Origin: DAOUVR01 sp034430535
GTDB lineage: Bacteria; Chloroflexota; Dehalococcoidia; E44-bin15
Assembly (NCBI GenBank): GCA_964443325.1
Contig: CAYUCL010000046.1
Coordinates: 1-14,727 of the forward strand
Direction: 5' to 3'
Length of the DNA: 14,727 nucleotides
The position numbers and the translations under genes were made by a program. The notes below the pieces were generated by a model, which was given only the letters and a program-made list of their open reading frames with translations, searched no databases and was not told where the DNA came from. Shown in pieces: positions 1-6,510 of this stretch; position 1 is the first letter of the stretch, and each line of letters begins with the position of its first letter.

Positions 1-82
1 GCTGCAAATCTTCCCTGTCCTGAAACCTGGCCTTGTATTGAAATCTATCGGCGACTTCGCTATACTTTTCCCAGTCTAGCAT
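1..82 (-). CDS. Partial CDS, N-terminal 27 codons, unknown product
   Basis: An ATG at 80-82 (minus) opens a frame that runs without a stop to the left edge. It begins MLDWEKYSEVADRF and continues with a charged stretch ending RFQDREDLQ. An AAGGAG Shine-Dalgarno (complement of 91-96) lies eight bases upstream, which makes the start convincing. The acidic and aromatic N-terminus followed by a DREDL-like helix is reminiscent of short sigma-like or helix-turn-helix proteins of mobile elements, but 27 residues are too few to name a family. It lies on the same strand as the integrase gene group and may belong to the same element. The upstream leader carries a strong hairpin (see 102-159). Confidence 0.6.
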   Translation of the reverse strand, partial: MLDWEKYSEVADRFQYKARFQDREDLQ

Positions 83-101
83 CGGACTTGCTCCTTTCTA
101 G

Positions 102-159
102 GGCAAGGCTAGGCTTCCCCAGCTAGCTGATACCTGGCTGGGGCTTTTTATACCTTGCC
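102..159. other. Nested hairpin with terminator-like T-run
   Basis: An inner perfect stem CCCCAGC (117-123) / GCTGGGG (137-143) encloses a 13-base loop and is followed on the plus strand by CTTTTTA (144-150). An outer arm GGCAAGG (102-108) / CCTTGCC (153-159) encloses it. Read on the plus strand it has the shape of an intrinsic terminator, yet no plus-strand gene lies upstream. Read on the minus strand it is a structured leader just ahead of the partial gene starting at 82. The role is undecided between a barrier to incoming transcription and a leader-RNA regulator. Confidence 0.45.
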
Positions 160-566
160 TCAAAAGGGCAAGCTCTCAAGGTTTATGGCTATATTCAATT
201 GTTAAGGTGCTTTGATATGCTAGCTTCAGGATTGCACAAAATGTCCTTTTGCGACCTCTGAAGTCACAGATTTGAATACAAAATCAAATCTGCTAGAATC
301 ATTGTGCTTTACAAAAGAGCCTTTAGGAAAGAAAAAGAAGTAGTTACTTTTTTGATAAAAGCGGTAAAATTTGATTTGGCTATAAATTAGAATTTTAATC
401 GGATAAGCTAGCCAAGACCCATGCCCCTCTATAGCAGGGCAAGCCCGCTCGCCGAGGGCCAGGATAAAGCAAGGTAAGTGATTAGGCTTTGGCGACAGGG
501 CAGGGTGGTTATTTCCGCCCCAGGGAGAAGACGCCTGTCCAGGCTGACAGAGGGGGGCAAGGAGGG
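160..566. other. Gene-free, partly AT-rich stretch
   Basis: I see no convincing gene here. The few reading frames have poor composition and no ribosome binding sites. Bases 225-400 are clearly AT-rich compared with the surroundings and contain several TATAAA/TATAAT-like hexamers, but no -35/-10 pair stands out. No tRNA cloverleaf, CRISPR array or long repeat is apparent. Confidence 0.5.
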
Positions 567-860
567 TTAGTATGCGGCACCGTGAGGGCACAAGACCGGG
601 GTTCCCTGGAAGACCCGAAGTGCTCTCGCCTCTCTCCCAAGGGATGTCCGTACCATACTCGGAGGTATCCCCTCCAACTGGAAGGCATGAGTGTTATGGC
701 AGCATCCAGCTCCAATTTCGCCGCTCCCCCAATCTAAACCACGCCAAACACCGGCAAGCTGAGCAACGCCAAGTACTTCCAAAAACCTAACCAAAGTGTA
801 GCCAACATAGCCAAGCAACCCTTGGACTGAAACCGCGAACTTTGAACTGAGCTGGACCAT
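567..860 (-). CDS. Doubtful small ORF coupled to the winged-helix gene
   Basis: A 97-codon frame starts at an ATG that overlaps the stop codon of the preceding minus-strand gene (TAATG, 858-862), the geometry of translational coupling. The first half is hydrophobic (around GLLGYVGYTLVRFLEVLG, residues 14-31) and could form a membrane helix. The second half has no recognisable character and overlaps low-complexity DNA. I know of no family with this sequence. It may be a third gene of the integrase group or a chance frame; the overlap is the only positive argument. Confidence 0.28.
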   Translation of the reverse strand: MVQLSSKFAVSVQGLLGYVGYTLVRFLEVLGVAQLAGVWRGLDWGSGEIGAGCCHNTHAFQLEGIPPSMVRTSLGREARALRVFQGTPVLCPHGAAY

Positions 861-1306
861 TAGTCAAACTCCGGGTGGGCCGCCCGCAGAGGATCTTGCC
901 ATGCCCTTTCCTCAGCTTTGCCCTTATCCGTCAATCTGTAGAACACTCGCTTCTGCAGGAAATCGTAAATTGCCGGCTCTCGTTTGTCAGTGCGCTCTAT
1001 CAGTCCCAGAATCAGAAACCAGTGGAAATACCTCGAGAACGATGAGTAGTTTGGCCTCTCGAGGGGCTTCTCGTCTACCTCGATTCTTTCCTTGTTCAGG
1101 CGCTCAATCTCCTGGCTCAGGGCGTAGTAGATGTCGGCAGCGCAGGTCTCCCCATGCTCTTCAAAATAACGCTTGGTAAAGAGTCCAGGGCGATATTCAC
1201 TGGCACCTCTTCCCCAGGGGATAGTAATACGGTCAGGGTCAGGCCCCTTCCCTTTTCTGATAGGCTCCTTCCTTGCTTTCTTAACTCTTGGTTTCTCCTG
1301 TTTCAT
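860..1306 (-). CDS. Winged-helix-like protein linked to integrase
   Basis: This 148-residue protein has a very basic N-terminus (residues 1-25, rich in K and R). It then has a predicted helical region around ADIYYALSQEIERLNKE (57-73) and a segment reading SSFSRYFHWFLILGLIERT (88-106), closed by YRLTDKGK (123-130). The order 'helix, SxxFSRYFHxLxxLGLIExT, YRLTxKG' is the pattern of a winged-helix DNA-binding domain: a recognition helix followed by a beta-wing. The start overlaps the end of the integrase gene by 26 bases and has a GGGGAG Shine-Dalgarno, so the two are almost certainly co-transcribed. A role as accessory DNA-binding factor or regulator of the recombinase is inferred from position and fold. 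Length and frame appear complete. Confidence 0.7.
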   Translation of the reverse strand: MKQEKPRVKKARKEPIRKGKGPDPDRITIPWGRGASEYRPGLFTKRYFEEHGETCAADIYYALSQEIERLNKERIEVDEKPLERPNYSSFSRYFHWFLILGLIERTDKREPAIYDFLQKRVFYRLTDKGKAEERAWQDPLRAAHPEFD

Positions 1307-1913
1307 CTTCTCCCCATACTCGGTCGTAGTCCTCGTGAAGGTCCTTTAGAGAATATTGCAAGTAAACTGATGTGGTAGTGGGGCTTGAGTGTCCCAAGAT
1401 TTTCTGCAATCTCTCTATGGTCATGCCGTGTTTGATACAATGTATGGCAAAGGTGTGACGCAGCACATGTGGGTGCAGTTTCGTATGCTTGGAGACGGCT
1501 GGATCACCTATTTCGTTTAGCCCCACCCTTCGTCCCAGCCTCCAAAAGATTTGGTTGATCCTCTGGCGGCTGATGGGAAAGAGAAAGTCTCCCTTATAGG
1601 AGAACTGCTTTCGCCATTTGAGATACTGCTTGACCATATCTAGGGTAATCTGGTCAACAGGCACTATCCTTCTTCTGTCGACCGTCTTGCCATCCCTCTT
1701 TCGCATCTTCTGCACCTTGATGACAATGGCTCGGTTGTCAAAATCGATGTCTTGAACCCGCAGGCTGACCAGTTCTGTGACTCTAACGCCGGTGCGCCAC
1801 GGGATGCGGATAAGCAGGGCGTCTCGCGGATTGGCGGCAGCGGCAATGAGCCTCTCCACCTGCTCGGGCTCTAAATATCCTTTAAGGTCACGTATCGGGC
1901 TTACTTGTGTCAT
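1281..1913 (-). CDS. Short tyrosine recombinase / integrase
   Basis: This is a site-specific recombinase of the lambda-integrase/Xer family, which cuts and rejoins DNA through a tyrosine-phosphate intermediate. With the ATG at 1911-1913 it has 210 residues. All main catalytic positions are visible: R44 in TGVR, H149 and R152 in HVLRH, H175 in LGHSS and the nucleophile Y184 in TSVY. A lysine of the beta-hairpin lies among K66-K75. The protein consists essentially of the catalytic domain. The roughly 100-residue SAM-like core-binding domain of standard integrases is absent, as in FimB/FimE-size recombinases. The frame stays open upstream to 2159, but that extension crosses a terminator-like hairpin (2087-2113) and does not resemble a core-binding domain, so I prefer the inner start. 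The SD before it is weak (AAGGA, about 13 bases away). It overlaps the winged-helix gene downstream. Confidence 0.85.
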   Translation of the reverse strand: MTQVSPIRDLKGYLEPEQVERLIAAAANPRDALLIRIPWRTGVRVTELVSLRVQDIDFDNRAIVIKVQKMRKRDGKTVDRRRIVPVDQITLDMVKQYLKWRKQFSYKGDFLFPISRQRINQIFWRLGRRVGLNEIGDPAVSKHTKLHPHVLRHTFAIHCIKHGMTIERLQKILGHSSPTTTSVYLQYSLKDLHEDYDRVWGEDETGETKS

Positions 1914-2040
1914 TTTACGAACTTTATCCTTGCTCTTCGGTATCCCCACTGCTTCTTTACTGTGACTATGGCCTTGACAAGGAATAACCTTTCCCCTCGA
2001 CATAGGTATACCTACAATTGAACACTGATGCCCATGTTCG
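1914..2040 (-). repeat. Diverged tandem duplication upstream of integrase
   Basis: If the integrase frame is read upstream of its ATG, two similar blocks appear: one containing VGIPMSRGKV and one containing VGIPKSKDKV, each preceded by a GH-type dipeptide. At DNA level the similarity is imperfect, so this is an old duplication of about 55-60 bases or a chance resemblance. Its place between the recombinase gene and the neighbouring chromosomal gene is where arm-type binding sites or an attachment site would be expected. No exact core repeat is seen. Confidence 0.25.
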
Positions 2041-2086
2041 TCCAGTGGTGATTCTGTCAGCCTGATGTGGCTGTCTATAGTAATGG

Positions 2087-2119
2087 AAACCCCCGGTATG
2101 TAATCGGGGGTTTCTTTTT
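2087..2119. terminator. Intrinsic terminator, probably bidirectional
   Basis: A perfect 9-bp stem AAACCCCCG (2087-2095) / CGGGGGTTT (2105-2113) with a 9-base loop is followed on the plus strand by TTTCTTTTT. On the minus strand the stem is followed by a weaker T stretch. There it sits about 80 bases beyond the stop of the short-chain dehydrogenase and probably ends that transcript. It also shields the dehydrogenase from plus-strand read-through out of the integrase region. Confidence 0.75.
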
Positions 2120-2194
2120 GGTGGTCATAAAGACAGCCATATCCGGAGAATCGATCCAAAAAATCGAGAACGCTGTGGTCTACCCGGATTCAAC

Positions 2195-2959
2195 TCAGAT
2201 TACCTGGCCACCATTGGGGCTTACGACCTGTCCCACCATGAAGCTGGACTCGTCGGAGGCCAGGAATACCGCCAGCGGGGTTATTTCATCGGGGGTGCCC
2301 AGCCGGTCGAGAAGGATGGTGCCAAAAACGAGCTGGATCACATCGGATAGCGCCTTGCCCTCCGCACCGCCAGTAGGCTCCCGGAGACCGGGGGTCTCAA
2401 TGAAGCCTGGAGCAAGGGCATTGACATAGATCCCTTTCCCGATGAGCTCCCGTGCGGCGGCCTTGGTAAAGCCTATTATGCCACCTTTGGCCGCCGAGTA
2501 GTGCGACGCCAAGCCTAGCCCAGCGGTGCCAGCAATGGAAGCCATGTTTACTATCTTACCTGACCCCTTGGCTTCCATGATTTTTACCGCCTCTCGGGTG
2601 CAGTAGAAGGTCCCATCAAGGTGCACCGCTATCATGCGCCTCCACTGCTCATCCTCGATGTTAGCGATCTCACTTGGCTGAAGCAGACCAGCATTGTTAA
2701 CCAGGATATCTATTGTGGAGTATTTCTCCACCACCCGGGCAAACATCTGTTTCACCTGCTGGCTGTCCGATACATCGGCAGCGACGGCAAAGGCCTGCCC
2801 ACCCACAGCCTCGATATCGGCCACAGTCTCGGCTGCCCTCTCCTGCGCTATATCGTTGACCACCAGCTTGGCCCCTTCACGGGCGAAAGCCAGAGCTATC
2901 GCCCGGCCAAGGCCTGAGCCGGCTCCGGTGACCAATGCAACCTTATCCTTCAGCTTCAT
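2195..2959 (-). CDS. Short-chain dehydrogenase/reductase, FabG-like
   Basis: This 254-residue classical SDR is a cytoplasmic NAD(P)-dependent oxidoreductase that reduces a carbonyl or oxidises an alcohol. The Rossmann fold shows the TGxxxGxG cofactor motif at 11-18 (TGAGSGLG), NNAG at 88-91, and the catalytic triad S141, Y154 and K158 (YSAAK), with the PG motif at 184-185. D36 at the end of the second beta strand favours NAD(H) over NADP(H). Length and motif order match 3-oxoacyl-ACP reductase and related cyclic-alcohol dehydrogenases. The substrate cannot be read from the sequence, and no acyl-carrier or fatty-acid gene is adjacent, so 'FabG' is only a family label. The ATG is preceded by a strong GGAGGA Shine-Dalgarno. 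It lies 147 bases downstream of the rubrerythrin on the same strand and may share its transcript. Confidence 0.9.
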   Translation of the reverse strand: MKLKDKVALVTGAGSGLGRAIALAFAREGAKLVVNDIAQERAAETVADIEAVGGQAFAVAADVSDSQQVKQMFARVVEKYSTIDILVNNAGLLQPSEIANIEDEQWRRMIAVHLDGTFYCTREAVKIMEAKGSGKIVNMASIAGTAGLGLASHYSAAKGGIIGFTKAAARELIGKGIYVNALAPGFIETPGLREPTGGAEGKALSDVIQLVFGTILLDRLGTPDEITPLAVFLASDESSFMVGQVVSPNGGQVI

Positions 2960-3106
2960 CTATCCTCCTCCGTCATTATCATAGCTGGCAGCATTCCCCA
3001 CTTCGACGCATCAGAGGAGCGCCCCATCATCGACAGCCACAACTCCCCAACTAGTAGCACGTACCACGTCTACTACATCTCTGGCCGCGAGTCGGATTCC
3101 TGAGAC

Positions 3107-3610
3107 CTACTCTACGGCTTTGAACATCCTTTTCGCTGCGCCACAGATCGGACACTTGTCCGGCGCCTCACCCTCGACCGTGTAGCCACATACCTGACAC
3201 ACGTACATACCCTTCTCGTCAAGGGCCTGCCCCTTTTCGAGTTTGCCCAGAGCCGACTGGAACAGAGCGTGGTGAATTCGCTCGACCTGGTTGGCCATGT
3301 CGAAGGTACCCTTTGCCCTCTTGTCACCCTCCGCTTCCGCTTGTTCTATGAAGCTGGGGTACATCTCGGTGAACTCATAGTTCTCACCACTTATCGCTGC
3401 CATCAGGTTGTCACTGGTAGAGCCAATTCCCTGCATGACCCGAAAATGGTTCCTGGCATGGACTGTCTCGGCCTCGGCGGCGGCGCGGAACAGCCTTGCT
3501 ATCTGTTTGTGGCCTTCCTGCTCAGCCTTGTCAGCGAAAAAGAGGTACTTGCGATTGGCCTGACTCTCCCCAGCAAAAGCGCTTTCAAGATTCTCTTTAG
3601 TTGAGCCCAC
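3107..3610 (-). CDS. rbr: Rubrerythrin
   Basis: Rubrerythrin is a cytoplasmic non-haem iron peroxidase that protects anaerobes by reducing hydrogen peroxide with electrons from rubredoxin or NADH-linked donors. The 167-residue protein has a ferritin-like four-helix domain (about 1-130) with the di-iron ligands E15 (AGESQA), E48 and H51 (ExxH), E77 and/or E80 (GENYEF), and E110 with H113 (ExxH). A short C-terminal rubredoxin-like domain has C138xxC141 and C153xxC156. The length is slightly below the roughly 190 residues of the classical Desulfovibrio protein, mainly at the N-terminus, and fits the common short form. The start codon is GTG (3608-3610), fixed by an AGGAGG six bases upstream and by the conserved N-terminus. 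It is divergent from recF and has its own strong promoter. Confidence 0.95.
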   Translation of the reverse strand: MGSTKENLESAFAGESQANRKYLFFADKAEQEGHKQIARLFRAAAEAETVHARNHFRVMQGIGSTSDNLMAAISGENYEFTEMYPSFIEQAEAEGDKRAKGTFDMANQVERIHHALFQSALGKLEKGQALDEKGMYVCQVCGYTVEGEAPDKCPICGAAKRMFKAVE

Positions 3611-3641
3611 GATTCACCTCCTCGTTGCGTAACCAATCATC

Positions 3642-3670
3642 ATTATAGGTTAAAATTCGACCGGTGTAAA
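3642..3670 (-). promoter_or_regulatory. Sigma-70-type promoter of rubrerythrin
   Basis: On the minus strand TTTACA (complement of 3665-3670) is followed after exactly 17 bases by TATAAT (complement of 3642-3647). This is a near-consensus housekeeping promoter. The predicted transcription start near 3635 leaves a leader of about 25 bases that contains the AGGAGG of the gene. Confidence 0.75.
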
Positions 3671-3754
3671 AAGCGAATGATCGTACTCGGTTAACTCTAC
3701 GTAACTTCTGTTAAGCAGACTGTGTTAGCTGGCCACAATATGGTTATGCGGCTG

Positions 3755-3763
3755 TGCTATAAT
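3755..3763 (+). promoter_or_regulatory. Extended -10 promoter upstream of recF
   Basis: TGC followed by the perfect hexamer TATAAT (3758-3763) forms an extended -10 element. No good -35 hexamer is found 16-18 bases upstream, which is usual for extended -10 promoters. A start near 3770 would give a leader of roughly 48 bases to the recF start region, with AGGAGG at 3806-3811. Confidence 0.55.
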
Positions 3764-3817
3764 AGGGCCTGCGAACGATAGTCACTACTCCATGATAATC
3801 CCCACAGGAGGCAAGCC

Positions 3818-4969
3818 GTTCATATCACCCATCTGAGCCTGACAAATTTTCGCAATTATGAGCGCCTCGAGCTCGACCTTCCACCTCACCTGACGGTGCT
3901 TCAGGGCGATAATGCTCAGGGAAAGACCAACCTCCTTGAGGCGATTTACCTGCTGGCAACTGCTAAATCCCATCGCGCCACCACGGAACGGGAGCTACTC
4001 AAATGGTCCGTTCCAAAGGAGGGGCTTGAAGTCGCCCGCCTTTTAGCCCAAGTTCAAAAAGGTAATGGTACGATTCAATTGGAGATAGCCCTCATGGGTG
4101 CATACCCCAGAGACGAGAGGGCATCCACCCCTCCAGAGTCCTTTGAGGCCAAGCTTGTGCAAAAGAGGGTCAAGCTTAACGGTATCAACCGCCGCGCCAT
4201 CGACCTTATCGGCCAGGTGAATGTGGTACTTTTTGGCTCCCAAGACATCGACCTCATTGCCGGGGCCCCCTCTACTCGCCGCCGTTACCTGGACCTGACC
4301 AACTCCCAGGTCAATTCTCGATATCTCCGCACCCTCCAGCAATACAACAAGGTTATCGCTCAGCGAAATCACCTCCTCAGATTGATCGGGGAGCACCGCG
4401 CTCAATGGGACCAGCTTGATTTTTGGGACCGGGAACTTATAGAACATGGCTCCTATATCATAGATGCGCGCCAGCTTATGGTGGCTGAACTTGAAGAGCT
4501 GGCCCAGCCCATCCATCACCAGCTAACAGCGGGAAGAGAGCGCCTAAGGGTCACTTACTTGCCAAGCGTCGGTGCAGCAGAGTTCCAGGACAGGCTGCAA
4601 CATGTTCGAGATAGGGAGGTCGCTCAGGGGATGTCCGTAGTCGGTCCTCATCGGGACAACCTCGGCTTCATTGCAAATGATATAGATATGAATATTTATG
4701 GCTCACGGGGCCAGCAGCGCACCATCGCCCTCTCGCTGAAGCTTGCCGAGGCCAGATTCATGAACTCCAAAACAGATGATGCGCCCATTCTGCTTCTGGA
4801 TGATGTCCTCTCGGAGCTCGACTTGACGCGGCGTCAACACCTGCTGGACTTCGTGACCTCACAGCAGCAGGTGATAATTACCACAACGGACCTCGACTGT
4901 TTCACCCCCGCCTTTCTGGCAAATGCATCGCTTTTCCAGGTGAAAGAAGGCACGCTCACCCCCCTCTAA
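3818..4969 (+). CDS. recF: DNA replication/repair ATPase RecF
   Basis: RecF is an SMC-like ATPase that binds DNA at gaps and stalled forks and loads RecA with RecO and RecR. From the apparent start the protein has 383 residues, normal for the family. It shows the typical N-terminus (HLSLTNFRNYE, 5-15), Walker A GDNAQGKT (30-37), the ABC-type signature YGSRGQQRTIALS (294-306) and Walker B ILLLDDVLSELD (324-335). The first strand must begin near 3818, but between the in-frame stop at 3779 and GTG at 3896 there is no ATG, GTG or TTG. AGGAGG at 3806-3811 is ideally spaced (six bases) from GTT at 3818. Starting at GTG 3896 would delete the first beta strand and leave Walker A almost at the N-terminus. 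So either a rare start codon (GTT, or ATC/CTG just downstream) is used, or there is a mutation or base error at the start. It is an orphan, not beside dnaA, dnaN or gyrB. Confidence 0.9.
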   Translation, partial: VHITHLSLTNFRNYERLELDLPPHLTVLQGDNAQGKTNLLEAIYLLATAKSHRATTERELLKWSVPKEGLEVARLLAQVQKGNGTIQLEIALMGAYPRDERASTPPESFEAKLVQKRVKLNGINRRAIDLIGQVNVVLFGSQDIDLIAGAPSTRRRYLDLTNSQVNSRYLRTLQQYNKVIAQRNHLLRLIGEHRAQWDQLDFWDRELIEHGSYIIDARQLMVAELEELAQPIHHQLTAGRERLRVTYLPSVGAAEFQDRLQHVRDREVAQGMSVVGPHRDNLGFIANDIDMNIYGSRGQQRTIALSLKLAEARFMNSKTDDAPILLLDDVLSELDLTRRQHLLDFVTSQQQVIITTTDLDCFTPAFLANASLFQVKEGTLTPL

Positions 4970-5158
4970 GAATAGTGCAGGTTGGAGCAACCCGATGTAA
5001 TCGGTAGCAGGGGCCTCTCCGACCTATCGGAGCAGACTCACACATCAGGGCGGGCGGGTGGGAATAGATCCTCCCTCCCCTCGCCAGAGGCGAGTCGCCT
5101 TTGGAGACTTGCGGGAGGGATCCTTCCCTGGAAGGAGAGGGAGGGGAAGAAAGGGAGT

Positions 5159-5178
5159 CCAGAGGGATATCCCTCTGG
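5159..5178. repeat. 20-bp perfect palindrome
   Basis: CCAGAGGGATATCCCTCTGG is identical to its reverse complement over all 20 bases; symmetry breaks at the next base on each side. With no loop it could be a dimer-binding site or, more likely given its surroundings, part of an interspersed repeat. Confidence 0.7.
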
Positions 5179-5210
5179 CGGGGGCCTGGGGCTGTCGACG
5201 TTCCACTTGT

Positions 5211-5342
5211 CATTGCGAGCAGCAGCAGCGACGAAGCAATCTCTGAAGGATGCCAATGAGGATTGCTTCGCGGAGCCTGTCCTGAGCGCCGTGAGATTCT
5301 TCGCTAGCGCTCAGAATGACTCCAAGCGAAGGGCTCGCAATT
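5211..5342. repeat. Nested inverted-repeat element (MITE- or REP-like)
   Basis: The outer arms ATTGCGAGC (5212-5220) and GCTCGCAAT (5333-5341) are perfect 9-bp inverted repeats about 110 bases apart. Inside them CGAAGCAATC (5232-5241) and GATTGCTTCG (5261-5270) form a perfect 10-bp stem with a 19-base loop. The wording 'cattgcgagc...gaagcaatc...gagattcttcgct...tcagaatgac' is of a type I know to be dispersed in many copies in various bacterial genomes. It encodes nothing recognisable. Whether it is mobile or a transcribed structured repeat cannot be told from one copy. Confidence 0.7.
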
Positions 5343-5353
5343 ATACCAATATC

Positions 5354-5383
5354 TTGCTCGATGATGCATTGTAAGACTATATT
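5354..5383 (+). promoter_or_regulatory. Possible promoter of the sirtuin gene
   Basis: TTGCTC (5354-5359) and TATATT (5378-5383) are separated by 18 bases. The -10 is good and the -35 only half matches. A start near 5390 would give a leader of about 65 bases. It lies immediately outside the right arm of the nested repeat. Confidence 0.35.
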
Positions 5384-5454
5384 AAATGTTGCAAGCTGTG
5401 GACGAAACCACCATACCACCAGACAGGCACTAAATTGCTTATAGGGGGTTGCAA

Positions 5455-6237
5455 ATGGCCGAACTTAGCGAAGAGATCGAAAAAGCGGCACGCCTGCTCC
5501 ACGAAGCGAAGTATGTACTGGCGCTGGTAGGAGCGGGGATGAGTGTAGAGAGCGGCATTCCCCCTTTCCGTGGTCCCGGCGGATTGTGGACCAAGTACGG
5601 CGAGCCCGATATGCGGGGCTATGACCGATTCCTTGCCGACCCAAAGGGATGGTGGGAGTCCATCCTTAAAAGAGAAGGCTATGCTAGCGAACTTGTAGAT
5701 GAAATTGAGCGGGCAAAGCCTAACCAGGGGCACTATGCCCTAGCTGAGCTAGAGGAAATGGGCATATTGAAGTACATAATCACACAAAATGTGGACAACC
5801 TTCACTACGCCGCCGGGAGTAAAAACGTAGCCGAGATCCACGGCAACATACTCAAGCTGCGATGTATTTCATGTGGGCATCGCTATGAACGAGGTGAAAT
5901 CAGTGTGGAAGTGCTCCCACCGCTCTGCCCCCAATGCGGAGGATATATAAAGACCGATGGTGTTATGTTTGGCGAGCCCATCCCTCCCGATGTCCTGAAG
6001 TGTTGCGAAGATGAAACAGAGAAATGCGACTGCATGCTTCTAATCGGGACCTCAGCTCAGGTCTATCCGGCAGCAGCTTTCCCCTCTATCGTCCGCAGAC
6101 GGGGAGGAGCGCTTATTGAGATAAACCCTTACGACACAGCCATCACCAATTCGTGTGAAGTAGTGCTCAGGGATCCATCGGGCGAGAGCCTGCCCCTCAT
6201 CGTGGAGCGGATAAAGGCCCTTAGCACCCAGGAATAA
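5455..6237 (+). CDS. NAD-dependent protein deacylase (Sir2 family)
   Basis: Sirtuins remove acetyl or longer acyl groups from lysines using NAD, giving nicotinamide and O-acyl-ADP-ribose. In bacteria they control enzymes such as acetyl-CoA synthetase. The 260-residue protein has the NAD-binding GAGMS (26-30) and GIPPFR (34-39), TQNVDNLH (110-117), the catalytic base H129, a zinc ribbon with C137, C140, C158 and C161, and GTSAQVYP (198-205). Length is typical of CobB-type enzymes. I chose ATG at 5455 because AGGGGG ends six bases before it; the TTG two codons earlier overlaps that binding site. No acyl-CoA synthetase or acetyltransferase partner is adjacent, so the substrate is unknown. It appears monocistronic. 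Confidence 0.93.
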   Translation: MAELSEEIEKAARLLHEAKYVLALVGAGMSVESGIPPFRGPGGLWTKYGEPDMRGYDRFLADPKGWWESILKREGYASELVDEIERAKPNQGHYALAELEEMGILKYIITQNVDNLHYAAGSKNVAEIHGNILKLRCISCGHRYERGEISVEVLPPLCPQCGGYIKTDGVMFGEPIPPDVLKCCEDETEKCDCMLLIGTSAQVYPAAAFPSIVRRRGGALIEINPYDTAITNSCEVVLRDPSGESLPLIVERIKALSTQE

Positions 6238-6510
6238 AACTGAGCGCGTCACGACTTGTCGTACCGCGTGCCTTATAGCGCTAAGTTCACTCCGGTCGTG
6301 ATCCCTCGTGCTATAGAAGGGGTCAGTGTCACCGGATCAGCGAATCCCATGTGCCTGTGCTGGCTTGGGTAGTGCGAGGCAGTGATGTAAAGTTCGTTTT
6401 AGCGGGGATTGCCACGTAAGAGGGCTCAGCATAGTCTGAGAATAGGAGGCAATCAGCGGCCTCATCCGTCTTGATGGTCTATGCCCCCGTGCGCATGGGG
6501 TGTAGTTATT

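Larger units (their letters stand above)
4970..5454. other. Repeat-rich non-coding region between recF and sir2
   Basis: No credible gene lies here; the frames present run through repeats and have no binding sites. In order it holds a small hairpin CTCCGA / TCGGAG with a 4-base loop just after recF (no T-run), a purine/pyrimidine-rich segment around 5070-5155, a 20-bp perfect palindrome (5159-5178), a nested inverted repeat (5211-5342) and a possible sir2 promoter (5354-5383). The density of inverted repeats suggests one or two decayed interspersed elements inserted between the two genes. Confidence 0.6.

Noticed and set aside
226..591. 121-codon minus-strand frame
   Set aside because: Runs through AT-rich DNA with a poly-Phe stretch and low-complexity content; no binding site, no family resemblance.
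489..737. 82-codon plus-strand frame
   Set aside because: Weak TTG start, proline/arginine-rich chance composition, opposite to the possible coupled frame at 567-860.
1914..2159. N-terminal extension of the integrase to 2159
   Set aside because: The extension crosses a GC-rich terminator hairpin, does not resemble a core-binding domain and has no good binding site; the ATG at 1911-1913 fits the catalytic domain.
3896..3898. GTG as start of recF
   Set aside because: It would remove 26 conserved residues including the first beta strand, and has no Shine-Dalgarno, while AGGAGG lies at the correct distance from 3818.
4982..5374. 130-codon plus-strand frame after recF
   Set aside because: Consists almost entirely of inverted-repeat and purine-rich DNA; no ribosome binding site.
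6249..6315. Interleaved inverted repeats TCACGAC/GTCGTGA and TATAGC/GCTATA
   Set aside because: The a-b-a'-b' order could form a pseudoknot, but arms of 6-7 bases in a gap of this size are expected by chance; no T-run or gene is linked to them.
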